This document shows, in pieces, positions 48,308 through 56,648 of a stretch of DNA of 64,000 nucleotides. The translations under genes were made by a program, and so were the position numbers. The DNA is from Closterium sp. Naga37s-1 (taxonomy: Eukaryota; Streptophyta; Zygnematophyceae; Desmidiales; Closteriaceae). Every line of letters starts with the position of its first letter. Within the stretch, counting starts at the first letter, position 1. Under the pieces are notes generated by a model. It made no database searches and was not told the DNA's origin. It saw only the letters and a program-made list of their open reading frames with translations. The stretch covers positions 1,736,001-1,800,000 of the forward strand of contig CANJKZ010000013.1 in assembly GCA_947471745.1 (NCBI GenBank). Reading direction: 5' to 3'.

Positions 48308-50083
48308 ATGGCTACCCCTAGTGTCCTCGCTTTTGACGCTGAGGGTCGAGCCATTGACTTTGAGGTCTGGGTCGACGACCTGCAGCTGTTCTTACAGTGC
48401 GATAGGGCGGACGGTCTTTCCCTCTTTGACCTCACCTCTGGCGCCTCTCCTGCCCCTGCTGCTGATGCTGACCCCACTGTTCGCTCTCAGTGGGCCACCC
48501 GCGATGCTGCTGCACGTCTTGCTGTGCGTCGCCACCTGCCTACCACTGAGCGCGCGCACTTTAGTCAGTACAAGAGTGCTCAGACCTTGTACGACGCTGT
48601 AGTTGCGCGCTACTCTTCCCCTGCCACTGCTGCCCTTAGCCGCCTCATGCTATCGTACCTCTTTCCTGACCTTGCTGCCTTTCCCACTGTCGCTGACCTC
48701 ATTACGCACCTCCGCACTAGTGACACTCGCTACCGCGCCGCCCTTCCTGCTGAGTTCTGCGCCAAGAACCCCCCCCCCATGTACATCACTCTCTATTACA
48801 TAGTCACACGCCTCCCTGACTCCCTTCGCGTAGTCAGGGACCACTTCCTCTCAGTCTGTCCCACCACTCTCACTGTCGACCTCCTCGAGAAGTCCCTCCT
48901 GGCGGCGGAGAAGAGCATCGTCGCTGTAGGAGCCTCTCGTGGTGACCCTCGCACCCCCATCTTTGAGGGGTGTTCTCCTTCCCCCCTGCTGCCCTCTGTT
49001 GCCTCTGCTGCTGCTGCCGACCTGCTTGGTCTTGAGTCGGTCTGCGCGGCGTCTGCCCCTAGCGGGAGACGCCGCCCTGGCAGGGGCAAGGGGGGCAAGG
49101 GCGCGGGTGGACCTGGCGGGGGCGGTGGAGGTGGCGGTGGAGGCGGCGGAGGGAGTGGGAGTGGCGGTGGGAGTGGTGGCGGGGGCGGTGGTGCCGGTGT
49201 CAGCAGCGGAGGAGGAGGCGGTGGCGGCGGCAGCGGTGGGAGCGGAGGCAGCGGTGGTGGTGGAGGTGGAGGCGGCGGTGGCGGAGGGGGTGGAGCTGGT
49301 CGGGGTGGTGCCCCGCAGCGTAGCGGCTCTGGTGGTGGCCAGCGTCAGCAGCAGCAGCAGCAGCAGCGTTCGCGGGACATCCCCCCGCCCCAGCAGCTCC
49401 GTGAGTGGTACACGCAGCGTCAGCGGGGTGGGGGTTTTGGTCCGTGCACCTACGTCCTTCGTTCCGGCGACCGCACGGGTGAGCAGTGTGGGGGTGCCCA
49501 CCCCACCCAGCGCTGCTTTGGTCGCCTGACGGACGCTTGGCGTCAGCAGTTCCCCGAGGCTAGTGAGATTCCCCGTTGGGGAGAGCTGTCTAGGGCTGGC
49601 GTAGCTATCTTTGATCTTGACTTTGATGCTATCTTTGCTGCCATGTATGCTGTGACTATTAGTGAGGAGGGTGACTGTTACCGGTGTTTCCCGCCCGACC
49701 CGGGCATTGGTACTGCTGCGCCAGGTACTTCTGCGGCTGCTGCTCTAGGTGCCAGTGCGTCTGCACTCTCAGGCACTGGTGAGGCTGCGCTCTCAGGTAC
49801 TGCGTCGGCTTCGGCCTCCCTCACCTTCACGCTTGACTCAGGGGCTTCTCGCTCCTTCTTTCGAGACCGCACCACACTCACGCCGCTTGGCCGGCCGGTT
49901 GCAGTCTCCCTGGCTGACCCCTCTGGGGGTCCTGTCCTCTCTCACTTCTCCACTGTCCTCCCGTGTCCGGCTGCCCCCTCGGGCACCTTGTCTGGTCTGT
50001 ACCTCCCCTCGTTCTCGACGAACTTGGTGAGTGGTGCTGACCTGCAGGATGCGGGGGTTCACCAGTTTACTCCTGCGAGTTAG
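48308..50083 (+). CDS. CopF gag-protease
   Basis: Start MATPSVLAFD at 48308 (family start; an upstream in-frame ATG lies in the leader). Capsid region to about residue 245, RPGRGKGGKG hinge, polyglycine to about 49290, Gln-rich stretch, LREWY (about 49392-49406), knuckle C-x13-C-x3-H-x4-C, the FDLDFDAIFAAMYAV block and protease LDSGASRSFF (Asp at 49835). It ends at TAG 50081-50083, where CopC has Gln in R-Q-R-V-T-H-C. A missing base just after puts the integrase in the next frame. The capsid assembles particles and the protease matures them. Confidence 0.94.
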   Translation: MATPSVLAFDAEGRAIDFEVWVDDLQLFLQCDRADGLSLFDLTSGASPAPAADADPTVRSQWATRDAAARLAVRRHLPTTERAHFSQYKSAQTLYDAVVARYSSPATAALSRLMLSYLFPDLAAFPTVADLITHLRTSDTRYRAALPAEFCAKNPPPMYITLYYIVTRLPDSLRVVRDHFLSVCPTTLTVDLLEKSLLAAEKSIVAVGASRGDPRTPIFEGCSPSPLLPSVASAAAADLLGLESVCAASAPSGRRRPGRGKGGKGAGGPGGGGGGGGGGGGGSGSGGGSGGGGGGAGVSSGGGGGGGGSGGSGGSGGGGGGGGGGGGGGAGRGGAPQRSGSGGGQRQQQQQQQRSRDIPPPQQLREWYTQRQRGGGFGPCTYVLRSGDRTGEQCGGAHPTQRCFGRLTDAWRQQFPEASEIPRWGELSRAGVAIFDLDFDAIFAAMYAVTISEEGDCYRCFPPDPGIGTAAPGTSAAAALGASASALSGTGEAALSGTASASASLTFTLDSGASRSFFRDRTTLTPLGRPVAVSLADPSGGPVLSHFSTVLPCPAAPSGTLSGLYLPSFSTNLVSGADLQDAGVHQFTPAS

Positions 50084-50085
50084 CG

Positions 50086-53000
50086 GTGACCCACTGCTCG
50101 GACGCCCGCACAGGCCAACACCTGGCCACGTTTTCGCGTCGGCCGGGGTCGAGTCTCTATACCCTGACCACTGAGTCTCCTCCTGTCCCTGCGTCTGGCC
50201 AGGTAGCTGCGTCGGGTCAGGTGTTTGCTGCTGCGTCCAGGTCTGGTCCTGAGTCTGCCCCCTGCTCGTGTCGCCGCCTGTCTCAGGAGACTCTCCTGTG
50301 GCACCACCGTCTTGGCCACCCCTCCTTGCCTCGTCTTCGGGGCATGGCTTCCCGTGTCCTTGTCTCTGGTCTTCCCCGGTCTCTCCCTCCCCTTCCCTCG
50401 GGACCCGGACCTTCCTGTGTCCCCTGTGTTGAGGGGCGGCTCCGGGCTGCCCCTCACTCCTCCCAGTTTCCCCCGACAGAGGCTCCTCTGCAGACGCTTC
50501 ACATGGACGTGTGGGGCCCGGCCCGCGTCCGTGGGCAGGGTCACGAGCGCTACTTCCTGCTGGTGGTTGACGACTACTCGCGTTACACTACAGTCTTCCC
50601 CTTGCGTAGCAAGGGTGATGTTACTGAGGTGTTGATCGACTGGATCCGCGCAGCTCGTCTCCAGCTCAGGAGGAGCTTCGGCTCGGACTTTCCTGTTCTG
50701 CGTCTGCACTCTGACCGAGGTGGAGAGTTCTCCTCTGGCCTTCTGCGAGCCTACTGTCGTGCACGAGGCATCCGCCAGACCTTTACGCTTCCGGACTCTC
50801 CACAGCAAAATGGGATTGCTGAGCGCCGCATTGGCATGGTCATGGACGTCGCTCGTACGTCCATGATGCATGCGGCTGCCCCCCATTTTCTGTGGCCGTT
50901 TGCGGTTCGGTACGCGGCGCATCAGATCAACCTTCACCCCAGGGTCTCCCGGCCGGAGACCTCCCCAGCTCTGCTGTGGACGGGGAAGGTCGGCGATGCG
51001 TCTGCGTTCCGTGTCTGGGGATCTCGGGCGTTTGTCCGCGACTTGTCTGCGGACAAGCTGTCCCCTCGTGCTGCTCCCTGTGTCTTCCTCGGCTTCCCCC
51101 CTGACGCCCCAGGGTGGCAGTTCTACCACCCCTCCTCTCGTCGTGTTCTGTCCTCCCAGGACGTCACGTTCGACGAGTCAGTCCCCTTCTACCGCCTCTT
51201 CCCCTACCGCACTCCTTCCCTCCCCCCGCCACCGCACTTCCTTGTGCCAGGTCCCCCCCCGGTAGACCCCCTTCCCCCTCAGGGTCCTGCCCCTTCAGGT
51301 GTGTCCCAGGTAGACGCAGTCGAGCCGGTCGAGGTTGCTGGTGACTCTGGTCCTGCTGCGGGTGCTGAGCCTGGGGGTGCTGACTCTGGGGGTGCTACGC
51401 GCGTGGGTGCTGAGCCTGGGGGTGCTGAGCCTGGGGGTGCTGAGTCTGGGGGTACTGAGCCTGGGGGTACTGCGACTGGGGGTGCTGAGCCTGGGGGTGC
51501 GGAGTCTGGGGGTGCTGAGCCTGGGGGTGCTGCGACTGGGGGTGCTGAGCCTGGGGGTGCGGAGTCTGGGGGTGCTGAGCCTGGGGGTGCTGCGACTGGG
51601 GGTGCTGAGCCAGGGGGTGCTGCGTCTGGAGCTGTTGAGCCTGGAGCTGCGGAGCCTGCGGCCACTGGACCTCCCCTTGTGGCGTCTGGCGGTGCGGGAC
51701 CTGGCGGTTCTCCGGGTGCTTCGCCTCGGCGGGAGCCCCTCTCTCCACAGGAGCTGCGCGAGTGGTTTGCTCGCCGCTGGAGACGTACTGCTGGAGCCGG
51801 AGCTCCTTCGACTGCTGAGGGTACTTGTGCCGCTGGTCCCGGAGCTGCTGGGCCTTCGGGTCCGCCTGGAGCTGGAGCTGCTGCGGGTGTTGGTGCTGCT
51901 GGTGCTGCTGGAGGTCCTGCCCCTGGAGGTGCTGTTGGCGCTGGTGCTGCTGCTGAGGGTGCTGTCCCTGCTGTGTCTGGAGTCGCCGCGCGGCCTCGGC
52001 CGTACTTCGTTCCACTCCTACAGCAGGTTCTTGGTCTTTCTCCTCCTGCAGCGTGTCCACCGCCTGTTCAGTCACAGTCCCAGCTAGAGCCCGCCTCCCC
52101 ACTTCCTGCTCCCTCTCCTTACACTGGTCCCACTGGAGGTCTTGCTGAGCGTCGTGAGCCTGCGTCTCGTCCTGCGTCGCCTGTTCGTGCTGCTCGCGCT
52201 AGTGGTCGCGGTTCGCGTCAGCGTCCTCCTCCTGTCCCTGGCACGCACCGGATGTCTTTGCGTCCGTCCACTGCTCCTCTGCGTGCCCCTTTGCCTTCTC
52301 CTCCTGAGTCCTCTCTTCCTGCACTTACCGACCCAGAGTCCGACTCTCTTCGTGCTACCAGTCCTACTGTCACACGTCTCCTTGCTACTGTCGTCACTGA
52401 CCCCTCTTTTGAGTCCACTGCTGCGTCTGCTCTTGTTGCTGAGCTCGTCGACTTTGCTGCTCGCTGTCGTCTAGACTACGCTGCCGGTCTTGTTGCTGAG
52501 TCTGCGTCTGTCTGTCCTCCGTCCGTCGGGGGTGAGTGTGCTCTTGGCACGGACGTCCTTGAGGACAGGCAGGAGGAGTTCCAGTGTCTGGCTGCTGCTT
52601 CACCTCATCTCGCGTCCGTACTACTTGCCCCTGAGGGAGACCCGGATGCACTAGACATCCCGACTCCGCGCTCTTACGCGGAGGCCGTAGAGGGTCCCTA
52701 CTCCTCTCAGTGGCAGGCAGCTATGGATGCAGAGATGGCGTCCTGGAAGTCCACAGGCACCTACGTTGACGCGGTTCCCCCTCCTGGGGCGAACATCGTC
52801 AGTGGCATGTGGATCTTCAGGGTGAAGCGGCCGCCGGGCTCTCCACCTGTCTTCAAGGCGCGGTACGTCGCTCGTGGCTTCAGTCAGCGGCAGGGAGTTG
52901 ACTACTTTCAGACCTTCTCTCCCACCCCGAAGATGACCACTCTTCGGGTGCTGCTGCACATAGCCGCTCAGCGCGACTACGAGCTCCACTCTCTTGACTT

Positions 53001-54237
53001 CAGCACTGCTTTCTTGCAGGGTAGCCTGCACGAGGAGATCTGGCTGCGCCGTCCACCTGGCTTCACTGGGACTTTCCCTCCTGGCACCCAGTGGAGCCTC
53101 CGACGGCCAGTCTACGGTCTCCGCCAGGCACCGCGTGAGTGGCACGACACACTGAGGACTACGCTTGCGGCTCTTGGGTTTGCTCCCTCTACTGCTGACC
53201 CGTCGTTGTTTCTGCGCACCGACACTTCTTTGCCGCCGTTCTACATCCTCGTGTACATCGACGACTTGGTCTTTGCCACAGCTGACACTGCTGGACTAGC
53301 CTACGTGAAGTCCGAGCTGCAGAAGAGACACACGTGCACAGACCTGGGTGAACTGCGCAGCTACCTTGGCTTGCAGATCACTCGGGACAGAGCACGCCGC
53401 ACCATTACCTTGACTCAGTCACACATGGTGCAGCAGGTCCTTCAGCGCTTCGGCTTCACGTACTCCTCGCCTCAGGCCACTCCTCTGTCTACTCGCCACT
53501 CGCTCTCAGCTCTGCCTTCGGATGAGTCCGTAGAGTCGAGTGGCCCGTACCCAGAGCTTGTTGGTTGCCTCATGTACCTGATGACCTGCACACGACCTGA
53601 CCTTGCATACCCTCTTAGTATTCTTGCACGCTATGTTGCTCCTGGGAGACACCGACCAGAGCACATGGCTGCAGCGAAGAGGGTGTTGTGCTACTTGTGC
53701 AGTACGTCGGGCATGGGGCTAGTGCTTGGAGGGCGGAGTCCAGTGGTGCTCACTGGGCACGCGGACGCTTCTTGGGCTGACGACCAGGCTACGCAGCGGT
53801 CGTCGCAGGGTTACACCTTCAGTCTTGGTTCCGGCTCTGTCTCGTGGCGGGCTACTCGCTCGTCCTCTGTTCTCGGCTCCAGTTGTGAGGCTGAGATCTA
53901 CGCCGGGGCCATGGCTGCACAGGAGCTTCGCTGGCTCACCTACCTGCTGACTGACCTTGGAGAGCCGCCTCGTTCTCCTCCAGTGCTGTACGTAGACAAC
54001 AAGGCCATGCTGGCCTTGTGTCGAGAGCAGCGCTTGGAGCACAGAACGAAGCACATTGCTCTCCGTTACTTTCTTGCTCGTGAGCTGCAGCAGCGTGGTC
54101 AGTTGCGACTTGCGTACGTGGCCTCTGAGGCCAACACTGCTGATGTGTTCACCAAGGCACTTCCGCCTTGTGACCATCAGCGCTTCTGCACTCAGCTGGG
54201 TCTTGTACCTGTCTTGCCTCACTTGCTCTCCTCTTGA
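50086..54237 (+). CDS. CopF integrase-RT-RNase H
   Basis: A 1383-residue frame without a stop. Opening residues THCSDARTGQHLATF continue the protease-side region. The pre-integrase zinc region (LLWHHRLGHPS...CVPCVEG) is followed by the integrase core with D in MDVWGPARV, D in SDRGGEF and E in GIAERR, then VFLGFPPDAPGWQFYHP. The linker has 15-bp PGGAE repeats (51367-51640) and LREWF (about 51750). RT has RVKRPPGSPPVFKARY, AFLQGSLHEE and catalytic YIDD at 53254-53265. RNase H has YVDNKAMLALC, RTKHIALRYF and FTKALPPCDHQRF; the stop is TGA after LPHLLSS. All catalytic residues seen are present. Confidence 0.96.
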   Translation: MTHCSDARTGQHLATFSRRPGSSLYTLTTESPPVPASGQVAASGQVFAAASRSGPESAPCSCRRLSQETLLWHHRLGHPSLPRLRGMASRVLVSGLPRSLPPLPSGPGPSCVPCVEGRLRAAPHSSQFPPTEAPLQTLHMDVWGPARVRGQGHERYFLLVVDDYSRYTTVFPLRSKGDVTEVLIDWIRAARLQLRRSFGSDFPVLRLHSDRGGEFSSGLLRAYCRARGIRQTFTLPDSPQQNGIAERRIGMVMDVARTSMMHAAAPHFLWPFAVRYAAHQINLHPRVSRPETSPALLWTGKVGDASAFRVWGSRAFVRDLSADKLSPRAAPCVFLGFPPDAPGWQFYHPSSRRVLSSQDVTFDESVPFYRLFPYRTPSLPPPPHFLVPGPPPVDPLPPQGPAPSGVSQVDAVEPVEVAGDSGPAAGAEPGGADSGGATRVGAEPGGAEPGGAESGGTEPGGTATGGAEPGGAESGGAEPGGAATGGAEPGGAESGGAEPGGAATGGAEPGGAASGAVEPGAAEPAATGPPLVASGGAGPGGSPGASPRREPLSPQELREWFARRWRRTAGAGAPSTAEGTCAAGPGAAGPSGPPGAGAAAGVGAAGAAGGPAPGGAVGAGAAAEGAVPAVSGVAARPRPYFVPLLQQVLGLSPPAACPPPVQSQSQLEPASPLPAPSPYTGPTGGLAERREPASRPASPVRAARASGRGSRQRPPPVPGTHRMSLRPSTAPLRAPLPSPPESSLPALTDPESDSLRATSPTVTRLLATVVTDPSFESTAASALVAELVDFAARCRLDYAAGLVAESASVCPPSVGGECALGTDVLEDRQEEFQCLAAASPHLASVLLAPEGDPDALDIPTPRSYAEAVEGPYSSQWQAAMDAEMASWKSTGTYVDAVPPPGANIVSGMWIFRVKRPPGSPPVFKARYVARGFSQRQGVDYFQTFSPTPKMTTLRVLLHIAAQRDYELHSLDFSTAFLQGSLHEEIWLRRPPGFTGTFPPGTQWSLRRPVYGLRQAPREWHDTLRTTLAALGFAPSTADPSLFLRTDTSLPPFYILVYIDDLVFATADTAGLAYVKSELQKRHTCTDLGELRSYLGLQITRDRARRTITLTQSHMVQQVLQRFGFTYSSPQATPLSTRHSLSALPSDESVESSGPYPELVGCLMYLMTCTRPDLAYPLSILARYVAPGRHRPEHMAAAKRVLCYLCSTSGMGLVLGGRSPVVLTGHADASWADDQATQRSSQGYTFSLGSGSVSWRATRSSSVLGSSCEAEIYAGAMAAQELRWLTYLLTDLGEPPRSPPVLYVDNKAMLALCREQRLEHRTKHIALRYFLARELQQRGQLRLAYVASEANTADVFTKALPPCDHQRFCTQLGLVPVLPHLLSS
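51367..51640 (+). repeat. 15-bp PGGAE-type repeats in CopF linker
   Basis: About 18 units, including a 60-bp higher-order block repeated three times (GGGGGTGCTGAGCCT with GGGGGTGCGGAGTCT and GGGGGTGCTGCGACT). Confidence 0.9.
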
Positions 54238-54442
54238 CCTTGCTTGTACTGTCACATATATATACCTGCTCTTACTTGTCTAGCTCTATATATATGTGTG
54301 CACTCCTGCATGTGAACTGGCCTTGTGGCCTTGTCGTTGTGCTCGGACTGTGTGGTGACTTTGTGATCCACCCTGAGCTTGCTGTTCTTTGCGTGACTGG
54401 TCTTGTGACCCCTTGTTCTCCCCCACTTTGCCTATGGGGGTG
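54238..54442 (+). other. CopF 3' untranslated region and polypurine tract
   Basis: Collinear with CopC 33537-33748: TATATATA, the GTGATCCACCCTGAGCTTGC block, then CTATGGGGGTG at the LTR border. Confidence 0.75.
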
Positions 54443-54577
54443 TGTCAGAACATATATATAGCTTATGCTGTTGTGCAGGCTATAGTGGGGTATCCCATAG
54501 GGGGTACAACCCAATTAGGGTTTCCTATATGTACTCACTTCATTCATAGTTCATCCATTCTCGTTCTCATTATCACA
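54443..54577 (+). repeat. CopF 3' LTR
   Basis: 135 bp; one difference to the 5' LTR (GTGCAGG versus GTGTAGG); TTAGGGTTT at 54515-54523. Confidence 0.95.
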
Positions 54578-54594
54578 GGTTTCAGAGCAGGTCC
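54578..54594 (+). promoter_or_regulatory. CopF right target duplication and second half of the CopE primer site
   Basis: GGTTT (54578-54582) repeats 47207-47211. CAGAGCAGGTCC follows and completes the CopE site. Confidence 0.92.
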
Positions 54595-54659
54595 TCTCCT
54601 AGGACCGTTTTTTTAAGGGCCCACCGTATAGCTCGCTGCCCGTGTCGCGCTACCCCACC

Positions 54660-55550
54660 CGTCGCGCCGCCCTGCTAGTGCTGCGCTGCCCTGCCCTGCC
54701 CCGCGTCGCGCCGCTCGCGCACGCCCTGCCCTGCCCGCGCGCCATTCGTCGACGCGCCGCGCCGCCCTGCCCTGCCCGCGCGCCGCTCGTCGCCGCGCCG
54801 TGCCGCCCTGCCCTGCCCGCGTGCCGCTCGTTGCCGCGCCGCGCCGCCCTGCCCTGCCCGCGCGCCGCTCGTCGCTGCGCCGCGCTGCCCTGCCCTGCCC
54901 GCGCGCCGCTCGTCGCCGCGCCGCGCCGCCCAGCCCTGCCCGCGCGCCGCTCATCGCCGCGCCGCGCCACCCTGCCCTGCCCGCACGCTGCTCGCCGCCG
55001 CGCCGCCCTGCCCTGCCCGCGCGCCGCTCGCCGCCACGCCGCCCTGCTCTACCCGCGCGCTGCTCGCCGTTGCGCCGCCCTGCCCTGCTCGCGCGCCGCT
55101 CGCTGCCGAGCCGCCGTGCCCTGCCCGCGTGCCGCTCGCCGCCGCGCCGCACTGCCCTGCCCGCGCGCCGCTCGCTGCCGCGCCGCCCTGCCTTGCCCGC
55201 GCGCCACTCGCCGCCGCGCCGCCCTGCCTTGCCCGCGCGCCGCTCGCCGCCGCGCCGCCCTGCCCTGCCCGCGCGCTGCTCGCCGCCGCACCGCCCTGCC
55301 CTGCCCGCGCGCTGCTCGCCGCCGCGCCGCCCTGCCCTGCCCGCGCGCTGCTCGCCGCAGCGCCGCCCTGCCCTGCTAGCGAGCCGCCCTACTGGCAGCC
55401 GCCCGGCCCTGCCCTGCCTGCGCGCCACCCTGCTGGCCGCCGCCCTGCCCTGCCAATTGCACCGCCCTTCCCTGCTAATTGCGCTGCCCTGCTCTGGCCG
55501 CTCGTCGCCCTTCCTTGACCGTGCGCCGCCCCGACCTACCCTAGTGCCTG
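54660..55550 (+). repeat. CopE GC-rich leader repeats
   Basis: Around 20 imperfect units built on CCCTGCCCTGCCCGCGCGCC plus GCTCGCCGCCGCGCCG, spacing about 42 bp at the left and shorter to the right. Open in several frames on both strands, with no domain. Confidence 0.87.
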
Positions 55551-55611
55551 CTCGCCGCCATGCCTTCCCTGCGTGCTGCCGTGCTGGTCGCACACCTCCT
55601 TGCTTTGCCCG

Positions 55612-56648
55612 CTATGACGTCTCTTCGTGGTAGCGGTGGGAGTGGTGGCGGCGGTGGTGGCAGCAGTGGGAGTGGTGGCGGCGGCCGTAGTGGCAGTCTC
55701 GGTGGAGCTGTTCGGTGGGGAGGTTCTGGCGGTGGCCAGATGCAGCTCCAGCGGCGTCCGCGCGAGACCCTCACGCCCCAGCAGCTTCGTGAGTGGTACG
55801 CTAGTTGGAGTGGTGGCAGCGGCCATAGTGGCAGTCACCGTGGAGCTGTTCAGTGGGGAGTTTCTGGCGGTGGCCAGATGCAGCTGCAGCGGCGTCCGCA
55901 CGAGACCCTTACGCCCCAGCAGCTCCGTGAGTGGTACGCTCAGCCTGGGGCGTCTCGGAGTACTGCTCGCTGCCCGTACATCATTCGCACAGGTGATCGG
56001 GCTGGTCAGACTTGCGGGACAGTTGGTCACACTCAGTCCCGCTGCTTCTCCTGTCTGAGCAACGCCTGGCGTGCAGAGTTTGGCGACGCGGCTGAGCTCC
56101 CCCGCTGGCTAGAGCTGCTTAGGCAGGGTGTGGATATCTTTGCTCTTGACTATGATGCTCTCCTTACTGCCATGTATGCATTGACTGTTAGTGCTGAGGG
56201 TGACTGTTACGTGTGTGTGCCGCCCGACCCAGGTATAGAGGCTGCTGCTCTAGGTGCTAGTGAGTCTGCTCTCTCTGGTACTGCACCTGCTGAGGCCTTG
56301 CACACCTTCACGCTTGACTCAGGTGCTTCCCGCTGTTTGTTTCGCGACAGTACCACAGTCACACCGCTCCCTGCACCTGTTGCTGTCTCTCTGGCTGACC
56401 CCTCTGGGGGCCCAGTCCTTGCACGTTCCTCCACTGTTCTCCCGTGTCCGGCGGTTCCGTCTGGCTCACTGTCAGGTCTTCACCTCCCCTCGTTCTCTAC
56501 GAACTTGGTGAGCAACGCCGTCCTTCAGGATGAATGGGTTGATACCTTCACCCCTGGAGGACACGTGTGGCGATCTGTACGTGCTCCCGGACTGGCCGTC
56601 ACCTGGCCACGTTCACCCGTCGGCCTGGGTCGAGTCTGTACACACTGA
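55612..56648 (+). pseudogene. CopE gag remnant, knuckle and protease
   Basis: MTSLRGSGGSGG at 55612 passes straight from the family start region into the glycine-rich linker, so the roughly 240-residue capsid region is missing. Two tandem 138-bp copies (55671-55808, 55809-55946) each encode a GQMQLQRRP...LREWYA segment. Then come the knuckle C-x13-C-x4-H-x4-C, the FALDYDALLTAMYAL block and protease LDSGASRCLF. A frameshift near 56530-56640 diverts the frame to a stop at 56648. Confidence 0.88.
55671..55946 (+). repeat. 138-bp tandem coding duplication in CopE
   Basis: Starts AGTGGTGGCGGCGGCC at 55671 and AGTGGTGGCAGCGGCC at 55809. The copies keep frame and differ at scattered sites, so the duplication is not fresh. 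Confidence 0.9.

Larger units (their letters stand above)
47212..54577 (+). mobile_element. CopF: nearly intact Ty1/copia element inside the CopE primer site
   Basis: 7.37 kb; 135-bp LTRs with a single difference; exact GGTTT duplications; complete domain set in two long frames. The only lesions seen are a TAG and a one-base deletion at 50081-50087 between protease and integrase. Confidence 0.96.

Noticed and set aside
50080-51129. 349-residue antisense frame over the CopF integrase
   Set aside because: Opposite strand of a well-supported integrase; the antisense product has no domain and the frame reflects high GC.
51395-52102. Gln/His/Pro-rich antisense frames over the PGGAE repeats (also 57897-58340 and 58533-58931)
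   Set aside because: Shadow frames of repeated codons opposite the polyprotein; no independent signal.
54642-55633. Arg/Ala/Pro-rich frames on both strands of the CopE leader
   Set aside because: GC-rich repeats open in most frames, with different unit sequence in each element; position is untranslated leader.
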